A stretch of DNA of 23,718 bases from an uncultured Collinsella sp. (GCA_900544425.1 UQUX01000013.1:1-23718); one strand, 5' to 3'; positions 13,964-21,952 are shown, numbered from the stretch's first letter. Numbers and translations: made by a program. The notes: generated from the sequence alone by a model not told the origin.

Positions 13964-15229
13964 TTGAAGGGTAGCAGACTCAGGAACCGCGATAGATACC
14001 TCGAGGAGGCGATGCTCTTCCGTGACACCGACCTCATCAAGGTGATCACGGGCGTGCGCAGGTGCGGCAAGTCGAGCCTTCTCGATCTAATTAGGATGGC
14101 CATCGAGTCTGAAGGAGTCGCTGGCCGCGGCTTTGTGAGCGTCAACCTGGAAAGCAAGGGTACGGGCATCAAGACGGAGGACCAGCTTTATGATTACGTT
14201 CGCGGGCGCCTGTCGGACAAGGGTCGCACCTACGTTTTCATAGACGAGCCCCAGAGAATCGATGGCTGGCAGGATGCGGTCAACGCAATGAGGGTCGACT
14301 TCGATTGCGACATCTACCTCACGGGCTCGAATGCGTATCTGCTCTCGAGCGAGCTGGCCACCTATCTCTCCGGGCGCTACGTAGAGGTAAAGATGCTGCC
14401 CCTGTCCTTCTCCGAGTTCGCCGACTTCTGCGGAATCGAGTTCGTATCGGGAACTTCGGTGGCTCTCACTCCCGAGGGGGATCCCGTTCTCTTCGACGAC
14501 ATGCTTACTCGTTACCTTGAGTACGGGGGCATGCCAGCCATCGCATCCCTCTCGACGACCCAGGCGCAGCACTCGGCGTACATGTCCGGCGTCTACGAAG
14601 CCATCGCCGTGCGTGATATTGTCAACCGTGAGCGCGGGAAGGGCAAAAGTGCGGTGACTGACCCTTCCCTGCTGCGCCATGTGGCCGAATTCCTGGCGGA
14701 CAACATCGGCAACGAGTGCTCGTCGAGTCGAATCGCCGGCGCGTTAACTTCTGCGGGGCCGAAGACCACGAACAAGACCGTTTCCTCGTATGTGGGTGCG
14801 CTTGAGGAGGCCTTCCTGTTCTATCGTGCCACGCGTTACGATTTGCACGGCAAGGCGCTCCTCAAGACGAACCCAAAGGAGTACATCGTCGACACCGGCT
14901 TCAGGACCTGGATGGCCGGCTATAGGGTCACGGATACTGGCCGTCTGTTCGAGAACGCCGTGTATCTCCAGCTGCTCTACGAAGGATGGAGCGTGCATGT
15001 GGGCAAGCTCTATGGCAAGGAAGTCGACTTCGTTGCGACGAAGGACGGGCGCGTGCTCTACGTGCAGGCGACTGACGAGATGTTCGCAAGCGAGACCAGG
15101 GAGCGAGAGATCGCCCCTCTGAAGTCGATACGAGACAACCACGAGAAGATCGTGGTCGTGAGGCAGGGTTCCTACGACACGGATATCGACGGCATCCGCA
15201 TCGTGAGCGCGAGGGACTTTTTCCTCTAG
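13964..15229 (+). CDS. ATP-binding protein, AAA_14 plus DUF4143-type
   Basis: A 421-residue protein of the common but poorly understood AAA_14/DUF4143 family. The N-terminal ATPase has Walker A GVRRCGKSS (Lys36) and Walker B VFIDEPQ (Asp94, Glu95), followed by LTGSNAYLLSSELATYLSGRY, typical of the family. A winged-helix-like middle (about 235-290) leads to a C-terminal PD-(D/E)XK-like domain: Glu330 in GRLFENAV, Asp355 in GKEVDFV and YVQ at Gln368 in the QxK/ExK position, with Ala-Thr after it, so nuclease activity is doubtful. TTG 13964 is the start because of the AGGAG six bases upstream. Genes of this type are scattered by horizontal transfer. It precedes two likely nuclease/toxin genes by 89 bases. 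Confidence 0.88.
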   Translation: MKGSRLRNRDRYLEEAMLFRDTDLIKVITGVRRCGKSSLLDLIRMAIESEGVAGRGFVSVNLESKGTGIKTEDQLYDYVRGRLSDKGRTYVFIDEPQRIDGWQDAVNAMRVDFDCDIYLTGSNAYLLSSELATYLSGRYVEVKMLPLSFSEFADFCGIEFVSGTSVALTPEGDPVLFDDMLTRYLEYGGMPAIASLSTTQAQHSAYMSGVYEAIAVRDIVNRERGKGKSAVTDPSLLRHVAEFLADNIGNECSSSRIAGALTSAGPKTTNKTVSSYVGALEEAFLFYRATRYDLHGKALLKTNPKEYIVDTGFRTWMAGYRVTDTGRLFENAVYLQLLYEGWSVHVGKLYGKEVDFVATKDGRVLYVQATDEMFASETREREIAPLKSIRDNHEKIVVVRQGSYDTDIDGIRIVSARDFFL

Positions 15230-15318
15230 GGCCATGCGATTCATCGCGAGGCAGTTAGGTCAAGTGAGAAACATGCCTGACATCGGTTTGCTGACGATCT
15301 AAAACAGTAAGGAGAAGC

Positions 15319-17067
15319 TTGGACAATCGCAAAATCGAGCAGAACGTGGTCAATGCTGTCAAGCAGGCTTTCGGCGATGTCGCTTGCGTCTATGCGTATA
15401 TAGATGAGAACGACAAGACCGAATGCACCGACGGGCACCTGCAAGTCTACTCGTCTTCTTCCTTCACGATTGAGACCGTTGAAGGCCAGTTGCCGCTTCA
15501 GGTCAAGGGGACCACTTCGAAAAGAAAATCGGACCGACCTAAGCGGCAAGTTCGAGTTTCAGACCTCAGGCACTATCTCAACATTGCTGGAGGCTGCATC
15601 TATTTTTACGTCTACTGTGGGAGCGAGGCTCGTTCAGCGGAGGTTTTCTACAGACTTTTGCTTCCCTATGACCTAAAGAAGATCCTGGCCGATATTCCGG
15701 AGCAACAAGAGCGCATCTCTTTGCGTTTCGACCGGCTTCCATCAGACGCGGCGGAATTGACGCGGCTTGTCAGAAGGGCGGTCAAGGACAGAGCAAAGCA
15801 GCGAGCAGTCGCTGGCATCGCCCCCAAGACAATCGAGGAATTTAAGGACGCCGGCCTTTGCTTTGATGAGTGCGAGTTTGGAATCGAGCTGCTCGAGGGC
15901 GAGTCGCCCGCAAGCTTGGCTCCATACAGGAACGGGCTGTATATCTACGGGAAGAGCCCCTGGGGAGAGCTGTATCCCTTGAATAAGCTTGAAAACATAG
16001 TTGGCGTCGCGATTGGGTCTCGGCATGACGTCAGCTCTGGTGATGTTTCCCTAAATGCGGTGGTCATGGCCGGAGAAAATGAGAATGGCGAGCACGTTTT
16101 CTTCAGGGGTTTCGACATATGCCTCTCCACCAACACAATCACCCTCAGCGAGACCGGAACTCTTGTCGAGCGCATGGAAGAGTTGGCCCTCATGCGCGCA
16201 TTGATGCAAACCGGTACGCTTTCCATAGACGGAAGCGGCTTTGCTCGCGGGTGCAAGTTGAGCGGAGGCGACCTCGACGCCCTTGAGAGTCGATTGCAGT
16301 CGCTGGAGATTATCAAGCGGGTTGTCGACGCTCTTCATTACAAGCCAGAGCTCGACATCAGTGCGTTGACCACTCAGGATTTAAGAAACATCGAGACAAT
16401 TTACAAGGGATTGGTTGAGAACGCACCCCTCCACTACAAGGATCGGCAAAACGGATTCGGATATATCAATCTGGGGAACCATCCGATTAAGCTCGTGTTT
16501 TACCAAGTATCTGAAGATATGTACCGAATGGTCGATGGGCTTCGACTGGATGACCTGACGGTCTCGGTGTTCTTCCGGGGCGAGGGGGATGCCCCCGTAG
16601 TCGTCGCGCCTCTGTTCGTCCAAACGATGCAGGACTATATGAGGCTTGCCAATATCGATGCCGAGGTGTTTGCCGCTACGTTGAAGCAGTATCCAGTCAC
16701 CGAAGTTAGCTCTGCCTACGTCAACGACAAGATGCTTGAAATGCTATCAGCCTACGATCAAGATGCGTGCTGTAAGGAAGAGTTGCTGAAATGCTGCGAG
16801 ATGACCGTAGACGCCCTGGAAGCTTTTGCGGATCGAGAGGCAACCCTGATAAATCGATATCAAATTGCCGCTCGAAAGCGAGATCTTACTAGCGAGGAGA
16901 AATCTGAGTTAATGGCAATCCAGCTGAATTCAGATAGTGCGCTGTCGAAAGCATGCGCAGCAGCCTTGCGCGGAGACTCGGACATGGCCTCTGCGCTCAG
17001 AGCGTCACTTGACGAAGAGGCACGAACGACGCTCGGCTCATGGCCGATCGGCCGTTTCTTCGCATAA
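15319..17067 (+). CDS. Large protein with an N-terminal DUF4365-like PD-(D/E)XK nuclease domain
   Basis: A 582-residue protein; whole-length family not recognised. Residues 1-130 resemble DUF4365/restriction-type nuclease folds: Glu7 on the first helix, Asp38 in TDGHLQVYS, then Gln61-x-Lys63 in LPLQVKGTT, then DLRHYLNIAGGCIYFYVYC, in the usual order helix, D, QxK, helix, strand. A beta-rich middle (about 185-285, GLYIYGKSPWGELYPL, VFFRGFDICLSTNTITL) could bind nucleic acid or another ligand. The C-terminal 100 residues are helical. Translation starts at TTG 15319 behind AAGGAG (15309-15314). Codon use is less biased than in neighbouring housekeeping genes, pointing to acquired DNA. The next gene follows after 28 bases. 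DNA cleavage is inferred, not shown. Confidence 0.7.
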   Translation: MDNRKIEQNVVNAVKQAFGDVACVYAYIDENDKTECTDGHLQVYSSSSFTIETVEGQLPLQVKGTTSKRKSDRPKRQVRVSDLRHYLNIAGGCIYFYVYCGSEARSAEVFYRLLLPYDLKKILADIPEQQERISLRFDRLPSDAAELTRLVRRAVKDRAKQRAVAGIAPKTIEEFKDAGLCFDECEFGIELLEGESPASLAPYRNGLYIYGKSPWGELYPLNKLENIVGVAIGSRHDVSSGDVSLNAVVMAGENENGEHVFFRGFDICLSTNTITLSETGTLVERMEELALMRALMQTGTLSIDGSGFARGCKLSGGDLDALESRLQSLEIIKRVVDALHYKPELDISALTTQDLRNIETIYKGLVENAPLHYKDRQNGFGYINLGNHPIKLVFYQVSEDMYRMVDGLRLDDLTVSVFFRGEGDAPVVVAPLFVQTMQDYMRLANIDAEVFAATLKQYPVTEVSSAYVNDKMLEMLSAYDQDACCKEELLKCCEMTVDALEAFADREATLINRYQIAARKRDLTSEEKSELMAIQLNSDSALSKACAAALRGDSDMASALRASLDEEARTTLGSWPIGRFFA

Positions 17068-17095
17068 GACCGCATAGACTTTTTGAGGCATCAAA

Positions 17096-17680
17096 ATGAA
17101 GCTACTCGTCGAATCGATTAGAAATGCGGTTGAGAAAGACTGCCTTATCCCAGCCCTTATGTCTTCCCTTACCATTCCCGACGCCATGGGGCAGCTTCTT
17201 TATCCCAATCTCGTCCTTCATAACGGGAAGAGAGCGGCGGGGCGGCAGTATGTGAAGTGGTTTGATGACTGGGCGGCAAACGACTTCCTGTTTTCGGGAG
17301 ACCCCTCGAACGAAGGTGAAACGATTCCAGGTCAAATCTTTAATGGGAAGATGTGCTGGAAGCTCCGGTGCTCCCTGTTGCATTCAGGCGACTACGATGT
17401 GTCGGTCGATGCTCCCGAGAAAGACGAGAGCTTCGACTACGACTACAAGTTCGAGCTTGTCCTCCACGGGTGCAACGCCCTCTGCTCTTCCTGGCCGTCG
17501 CCCAAGAGCGGGATGCGTGCGACTAAGAGCGTGACGTTCCGCGTTGATGCGGCGTCGCTCGCGAGCTCGCTGTGCAACGCCGCGGAGGCCTGTCTTAAAG
17601 AAACGGGCGAAACGGTCAGTTACCCCAATCTGGAGTTATTCGACGTGGCTGCATGGGCGGATAGATTCAATACTTGCTGA
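17096..17680 (+). CDS. HEPN-like protein (Rx4H motif), partner of the nuclease-like gene
   Basis: A 194-residue soluble protein. The first 60 residues are helical (LLVESIRNAVEKDCLIPALMSSLTIPDAMG), then RQYVKWFDDW, then MCWKLRCSLLHSGDYDVSV with Arg91 and His96. An R-x4-H pair at the end of a helix after a helical bundle is the catalytic signature of HEPN ribonucleases, and the 'W.LRCSLLHSGD' block resembles a family of small proteins near toxin and defence genes that I know only as hypothetical. The rest is beta-rich (FELVLHGCNALCS, KSVTFRVDAASLASSL). ATG 17096 has GAGG eight bases upstream. Close spacing to the preceding frame indicates one operon. RNA cleavage is an inference from the motif. 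Confidence 0.65.
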   Translation: MKLLVESIRNAVEKDCLIPALMSSLTIPDAMGQLLYPNLVLHNGKRAAGRQYVKWFDDWAANDFLFSGDPSNEGETIPGQIFNGKMCWKLRCSLLHSGDYDVSVDAPEKDESFDYDYKFELVLHGCNALCSSWPSPKSGMRATKSVTFRVDAASLASSLCNAAEACLKETGETVSYPNLELFDVAAWADRFNTC

Positions 17681-17922
17681 GCCATCTCGTCAAACTCCTT
17701 GTGTGCTAAACGTTGGTGTTGGCGCCCCGGAAAAGGGGTGTGGCCAGCGCCTAGAATCTTCAGCTACCACGCTGAGACGATAGGAGATGACCACATGGAC
17801 ACTATGGCGCACGAGGCGCCCGCGACGCCGTTGCTTGCGTTTCGCTATCGCTGCTCGAAGCGTGTCGCTTGGGGCCCTGGCCGGAGGAGAGACGACCGCT
17901 CCCTGCGAGACTGCGGAACCAC
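17681..17922 (+). other. Intergenic stretch with a GC hairpin and an orphan translation start
   Basis: CCCC-GGAAAA-GGGG around 17725-17740 lies within TGGC...GCCA flanks and may be the 3' hairpin of the preceding operon. At 17795 an ATG with an upstream AGGAG opens MDTMAHEAPATPLL. The frame then turns into unconvincing arginine-rich sequence antisense to the small gene at 17923-18090, so only the beginning of a lost gene may remain. Confidence 0.4.
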
Positions 17923-18090
17923 CTATATCCGCTTGCTGCGGGCTTGCTTGAGCCAGTTCCTCTTGAAAGAGCCTATACCTCCGAAGAACTTGTTGTACGT
18001 CTCACCGTTCTCCTTGGCCTCGTACTTGACCAAGGCAAGTTCGATAGTGTAGAGGTAATCCGCCACTTGCTCGAGGCGGTAGTCGGTCAT
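17923..18090 (-). CDS. Small unrecognised protein on the minus strand (55 residues, or 71 from GTG 18138)
   Basis: From ATG 18090 the frame reads MTDYRLEQVADYLYTIELAL, then VKYEAKENGETYNKFFGGIG, then SFKRNWLKQARSKRI. The mix of Tyr, Phe, Asn, Lys and Glu with few Arg/Pro/Ala runs, and GC-rich third positions, are what real coding sequence looks like here rather than a shadow frame. A GTG at 18138 would add 16 residues but would begin inside the MTA/SAH nucleosidase remnant. No strong ribosome site supports either start. It may be a small gene or the C-terminal end of a broken one. I do not recognise the family. Confidence 0.45.
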   Translation of the reverse strand: MTDYRLEQVADYLYTIELALVKYEAKENGETYNKFFGGIGSFKRNWLKQARSKRI

Positions 18091-18123
18091 CGAGGCCTTG
18101 CGGCGTCGGACGACCCCTTTTGA

Positions 18124-18378
18124 GAGGACCTTGCCCACCGAGTCGTCTCGCCCGCGGAACAGAAGGAGCGCATCCTCGCGACCTTCGGCGACCTGTGCTG
18201 CGAGATGGAGGGCTGCACCATCGTGCAGGCCGCCTATCTCAACGGCGGGCCCCTCGTCGTCGTGCGCGCCATCAGCGACAAGCCCTGCGCCGAGGGCCAG
18301 GTCGTCGACTACAACACCTTCGAGAAGAAGGCCGCCTGCGACTGCGCCCGCTTCGCCGCGCGCATGGTTAAGCTTTAG
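18124..18378 (+). pseudogene. mtnN: C-terminal remnant of 5'-methylthioadenosine/S-adenosylhomocysteine nucleosidase
   Basis: The frame EDLAHRVVSPAEQKERILATFG followed by CCEMEGCTIVQAAYLNGGPLVVVRAISDKP and DYNTFEKKAACDCARFAARMV matches the last 80 or so residues of MTA/SAH nucleosidase. It includes the substrate-binding MEG and the catalytic aspartate in RAISDK. An in-frame TGA (18121-18123) closes it upstream, just after SDDPF, which itself resembles the family's SGDQF motif, so decay includes a stop mutation as well as loss of the N-terminal two-thirds. No start codon or ribosome site is available. It cannot be a working enzyme. Confidence 0.8.
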
Positions 18379-18431
18379 GCCCTGCGCGCCGGGGCCCTTC
18401 TTTATGTTGGGACCCCGGCGCGCAGGGCCCT
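18378..18431 (+). terminator. 17-bp perfect GC-rich hairpin after the nucleosidase remnant
   Basis: Bases 18378-18394 pair perfectly with 18413-18429; the left arm starts in the remnant's stop codon. The 18-base loop contains CTTCTTT and CCC/GGG that extend the stem. Only three T follow the right arm, so it may terminate with help or in either direction (the loop's CTTCTTT follows a smaller GGCCC/GGGCC stem). Confidence 0.7.
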
Positions 18432-18574
18432 TTCCAAAGCGAAGTGTCGAGCCGAAGTGTTGAGCGTCGGCCCTGAATGTTCAATGGCCGTTGTTTTCTG
18501 CCCCTCAAGTGGTGAACTTCTCCTCGGGGCTGTTGATTCCCCCACGCGCCCCCTTCCGTTCTCTGTGTTCCCCT

Positions 18575-18595
18575 TATACTCCTTGTACAAGGAGG
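18575..18595 (+). promoter_or_regulatory. Promoter with a 16-base palindrome spanning the -10 edge and Shine-Dalgarno of the regulator gene
   Basis: TATACT (18575-18580) is a good -10. Overlapping it, CTCCTTGTACAAGGAG (18579-18594) is a perfect palindrome whose right arm is the ribosome site AAGGAGG (18589-18595) for ATG 18605. It could be an operator or, in mRNA starting early enough, a hairpin masking the ribosome site. No clear -35 is seen. Confidence 0.6.
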
Positions 18596-18604
18596 TAAGA
18601 AGTC

Positions 18605-21346
18605 ATGGACAAGACCGCACAGGACAGCTTGGCAAAGAAGCCCGTCGACATGAGGGACAGGATTCTCGAGCATCTCGAGGCCCTCACCTCTGCCGTCTCG
18701 CTCGACGACCTTGCCCGTCTGTCCACCTCCGACATCGCCGAGACGCTCATCATCTCCAGGAGCCTGGCGAGCCAGTACCTCAACGACCTTGTTCGCGCCG
18801 GCCTTGTGGTTAAGGTGGCGGGCAGGCCTGTCCGTTATTTTCATCGCCGCGCGTTCCAGAAGCGTTTTCAGGTAAAGCTCTCTGCAAGCGAGTACGCCTC
18901 GCTCGCCGACCTCATCCAGGCGACGGGAATCGCCGATCACCGTGACTTCGCGCGTGCCGTGGGCTTCGACCTGAGCCTCAGCTCCGTTGTCGAGCAGTGC
19001 AAGGCTGCGGTTCAGTACCCTCCGTTTGGCCTACCCATCCTCTTGAGCGGCGGCGTGGGTGTCGGTAAGTCTTTCCTTTCTCGCCTTGTGTACGAGTACG
19101 GCAAGAACCAGGGCTTGCTGTCCCGCGACTCCTCCTATGTGCGCATCGACTGCGCCGGGGTCCCGGACGCCGCCTCGTTCAACGGGCTTCTTGACGAGTC
19201 GATCGCGAAATCGCGCGGGGGTGTGGTTTTTGTCAACGGCATCGAGGCACTCTCTCCCTCTGCGATGGAGCACTGCCTTGCGACGGCCCTCGGGCTCGAT
19301 GCCTCCCAGGATGCGCCGCGCGCTCGCCTCGTTCTTTCGACGACGCTTTCCGCCGATGACCTGAAGGTTTCCTCGGCCTACAGCAAAATGCCCATCTGTG
19401 CCCGCGTCCCCTCACTCAAGGAGCGGACCCCCGAGGAGCGCGAGGATCTCATCTTGAGCTTCCTGCGCAGCGAGGGGTGCCGAATCGGTTCTGATGTGAA
19501 GATCAGCCGCGGCGCATACCGTTGCCTCGTGAACGCGGACTTTTCCGATAACATCGCCGGCTTGCGCGCCTGCGTGACGAATTGCTGCGCCAAAGCGTTC
19601 CTCAATCGCGAGGGCGACTACGTCGTCGTTCGCCCGTATCTTCTTCCCAGCGGGCTCCTCTCCTCCGCGCAGATCGATCAACAGCCCGACGATGGCGTTC
19701 TGATCGACGCGTCCCTGGATGCCGCCGAGAGCACAGGGCCGGTCGAGCAGGCGCTCGATGCCCTGTGCTCTCTCGATGAGCGATTCTGCGCCGGGGGGCT
19801 CTCTGTCTCCGAGCTCGTCTCGCAAGCTGTCTCCGCTGTGCGCGGCGTTGAGGATCACTTGATCTTCGGCCGCGGCGTTACCTCCTCGAGGTCGCGCGCC
19901 TTCGAGCGCATCGTGGGCGCGGTCCTTGCCGACGCAGGCTCTTCTTATGGCATCGAGCTTTCGAGGAAGGTCGCTTTTCTACTGGCCCAGGAGATTTGCC
20001 TGCAGTTGTGGCCGGGCATCGGCCTGGCTAAGCGAAAGTCTGCCTGTGCGGAGCAAATCTCCCATCTCCTCGGTGCCGTGACCTCCGAATTACCGTTTGC
20101 CTCGAGCGTCTCCGATCAGGTCGCCGCAGACGTGGAAGGGGCGCTGGGAATCTCGCTCGATCACTTCACGAAGACGCTTCTGACGCTGTGCGTCGCATCG
20201 GAGTCTCGCGATGCGAAGGCCCTTCGGACGCTCTGCGTCATCTTGTCCCACGGCTACTCAACGGCGACGAGCATCGCCGACGCGGCGAACCGTATGCTCG
20301 GCATGCATGTGTACGAGGCTGTCGACATGCCCTACGACCAGCAGCTGAAGGACATCGTCGGTCCGCTCCAGCGCCTCGTCGACCGCCATTCCTACTGCAC
20401 CGGGGTCGTGTTCCTCGTCGACATGGGCTCCTTGGAGGAGGCCTATAAGGCCCTCGAGAACGTTACCGACTCCACTATCGGCGTGGTGAACAACGTCTCT
20501 ACCGGTCTTGCGCTCGAGATCGGGGTCGGGCTGCTCGGCGGCAAGTCCATCGCCGAGGTTCTTGGCGATGCGACCGCCGCGTGCGTGACGCACTGCAAGG
20601 TGATCGAGCGCATCAACCGTGAGGACGCCATCGTCTTCTGCTCCGAGTCCGGGGTCGACGCCGCGGAGAGGATACGCCAGCTCGTCTCGCAGAGCCTCCC
20701 GCGCACCATAGGCGCGCGCCTGCTCACGAGGCCCTTCAAGCAGCTCGTCGCGAACGGGTCGAATGACGCCGTTTTCTCCGAGCACCGCGTCTGCGCCGTC
20801 ATCGGCACGGGAGACCCCGGGGTCGCCTCCGTCCCCTTCGTCGCCCTCGAGGACATCATGTCGACGGCGTCCGCCTCTAAGGTTGATGCCGTGTTCGGCA
20901 GGTGGCTTGACGCTTCCGAGCTCTCTTCTTTCCACGAGAAGCTGCTCTCGAACATGACGCTGCAGAACGTCATCCGCTCCATCACCATCCTCGACCCGGA
21001 GCGGCTATTCCACGAGATCGAGAGCGCCGTGCACGAGCTTCAGCGCAGGACAGGCGAGAAGATCGGCAGCAACGCCATCATTGGGCTCTACGTCCACCTC
21101 TGCTGTCTCGTCGAGCGCCTTGTTACCAGAAACCCCATTGAGACCTACGTTGGTCAGGACCGCTTCGAGGAGGAGCGTGCCGATTTCATCGAGTCCTTCA
21201 GGCAGAGCTTCTCGAGCATCTCGACGCGCTATCGCGTAGAGGTTCCCGTAAGCGAGATCGCATATGTCTTCGACTACATAAGCGTGAGCGCCGCCCCGGC
21301 GCGAGAAGAGCGCCTCGGCTCCTCGGACCTCCTGCTCGACGAGTGA
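18605..21346 (+). CDS. LevR-like PTS-controlled regulator with a degenerate AAA+ domain
   Basis: A 913-residue regulator of the LevR type, likely controlling the PTS genes that follow. Order: winged helix (about 17-80, SDIAETLIISRSLASQYLNDLVRAG); AAA+ domain with Walker A GGVGVGKS at 149-156; first PRD (about 400-530); EIIA-Man domain with the phospho-acceptor His549 in ILSHGYSTATSIADAANRMLG; second PRD with His831 in GLYVHLCCLVERL. In LevR the PTS phosphorylates such histidines to tune activity. Two oddities: the segment where a sigma-54 GAFTGA loop should lie reads FNGLLDESIAKSRGG, and Walker B reads VVFVNGIEAL, with Asn211-Gly212 in place of Asp-Glu. ATP hydrolysis and sigma-54 contact are therefore probably lost. 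The palindrome at its start suggests autoregulation or another repressor. Confidence 0.88.
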   Translation: MDKTAQDSLAKKPVDMRDRILEHLEALTSAVSLDDLARLSTSDIAETLIISRSLASQYLNDLVRAGLVVKVAGRPVRYFHRRAFQKRFQVKLSASEYASLADLIQATGIADHRDFARAVGFDLSLSSVVEQCKAAVQYPPFGLPILLSGGVGVGKSFLSRLVYEYGKNQGLLSRDSSYVRIDCAGVPDAASFNGLLDESIAKSRGGVVFVNGIEALSPSAMEHCLATALGLDASQDAPRARLVLSTTLSADDLKVSSAYSKMPICARVPSLKERTPEEREDLILSFLRSEGCRIGSDVKISRGAYRCLVNADFSDNIAGLRACVTNCCAKAFLNREGDYVVVRPYLLPSGLLSSAQIDQQPDDGVLIDASLDAAESTGPVEQALDALCSLDERFCAGGLSVSELVSQAVSAVRGVEDHLIFGRGVTSSRSRAFERIVGAVLADAGSSYGIELSRKVAFLLAQEICLQLWPGIGLAKRKSACAEQISHLLGAVTSELPFASSVSDQVAADVEGALGISLDHFTKTLLTLCVASESRDAKALRTLCVILSHGYSTATSIADAANRMLGMHVYEAVDMPYDQQLKDIVGPLQRLVDRHSYCTGVVFLVDMGSLEEAYKALENVTDSTIGVVNNVSTGLALEIGVGLLGGKSIAEVLGDATAACVTHCKVIERINREDAIVFCSESGVDAAERIRQLVSQSLPRTIGARLLTRPFKQLVANGSNDAVFSEHRVCAVIGTGDPGVASVPFVALEDIMSTASASKVDAVFGRWLDASELSSFHEKLLSNMTLQNVIRSITILDPERLFHEIESAVHELQRRTGEKIGSNAIIGLYVHLCCLVERLVTRNPIETYVGQDRFEEERADFIESFRQSFSSISTRYRVEVPVSEIAYVFDYISVSAAPAREERLGSSDLLLDE

Positions 21347-21405
21347 CCTTCCCCGCGCCGCCGCAAGCTGACTGCGCGTCCTCAATAATCCGATAACCCC
21401 TTGCC

Positions 21406-21428
21406 CGGCGCGAATCCGGATAGCGCCG
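21406..21428. promoter_or_regulatory. Imperfect dyad upstream of the PTS genes
   Basis: CGGCGC (21406-21411) and GCGCCG (21423-21428) flank the palindrome ATCCGGAT (21414-21421), about 45-65 bases before the EIIB start. This is a plausible operator for the LevR-like protein. No convincing promoter hexamers were identified in this 123-base gap. Confidence 0.4.
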
Positions 21429-21469
21429 AGGCAGTACCGAACGTAAAACTTCATTTGATAGGAGCAAAC

Positions 21470-21943
21470 ATGAGTGTTGTTATGGCACGAATCGACAATC
21501 GCCTGCTTCACGGCATCATCGTGACGCAGTGGGCCCCGGTGTCGGGCGCGACCCGAGTCATGGTCATCGACGACAAGGTCGCCGGCGACGAGGTCCTGAA
21601 GTCTACTATGAGGATGGCGCGCCCCGCGGGCATGGCCGTCTCGATCATCTCCGAGCAGACCGCGCTCAAGAACTTCGCGGCGGGCAAGTACGACCGCGAG
21701 AAGGTCTTTGTCATCGCCAAGGAGCCCGAGACGATCCTTCACCTGGTCGAGTCGGGCATCGAGCTCCCGTCGCTGATCGTCGGCGGCTCGCTCGTCAAGG
21801 AGGGCGGCGTCCAGCTCACCCAGCGCGCCTATGCCTCCGCCGAGAACGTCCAGAGCTACAAGGCGCTCATCGCCCGCGGCGTCAAGGTGACGGCACAGTT
21901 CGTGCCCGCCGACAAGCCCGTCTCCGTCGCCGACCTCATCTAA
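21470..21943 (+). CDS. PTS mannose-family EIIB component
   Basis: Cytoplasmic 157-residue EIIB, which takes phosphate from EIIA and passes it to the sugar during uptake. The phosphorylated histidine is His14 in ARIDNRLLHGIIVTQW, the invariant N-terminal signature of mannose/fructose/sorbose-family EIIB. VMVIDDKVAGDEVLKSTMRMA and LIVGGSL also match. ATG 21470 is chosen over an in-frame ATG at 21401 because AGGAG (21460-21464) precedes it and homology begins there. The stop codon overlaps the ribosome site of EIIC, so the two are coupled. The transported sugar cannot be deduced. Confidence 0.95.
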   Translation: MSVVMARIDNRLLHGIIVTQWAPVSGATRVMVIDDKVAGDEVLKSTMRMARPAGMAVSIISEQTALKNFAAGKYDREKVFVIAKEPETILHLVESGIELPSLIVGGSLVKEGGVQLTQRAYASAENVQSYKALIARGVKVTAQFVPADKPVSVADLI

Positions 21944-21952
21944 GGAGGGATC

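Noticed and set aside
17795..18052. Plus-strand frame MDTMAHEAP... with a good ribosome site
   Set aside because: Only the first dozen codons look plausible; the rest is Arg-rich and antisense to a more convincing minus-strand frame. Listed only as a possible gene start remnant.
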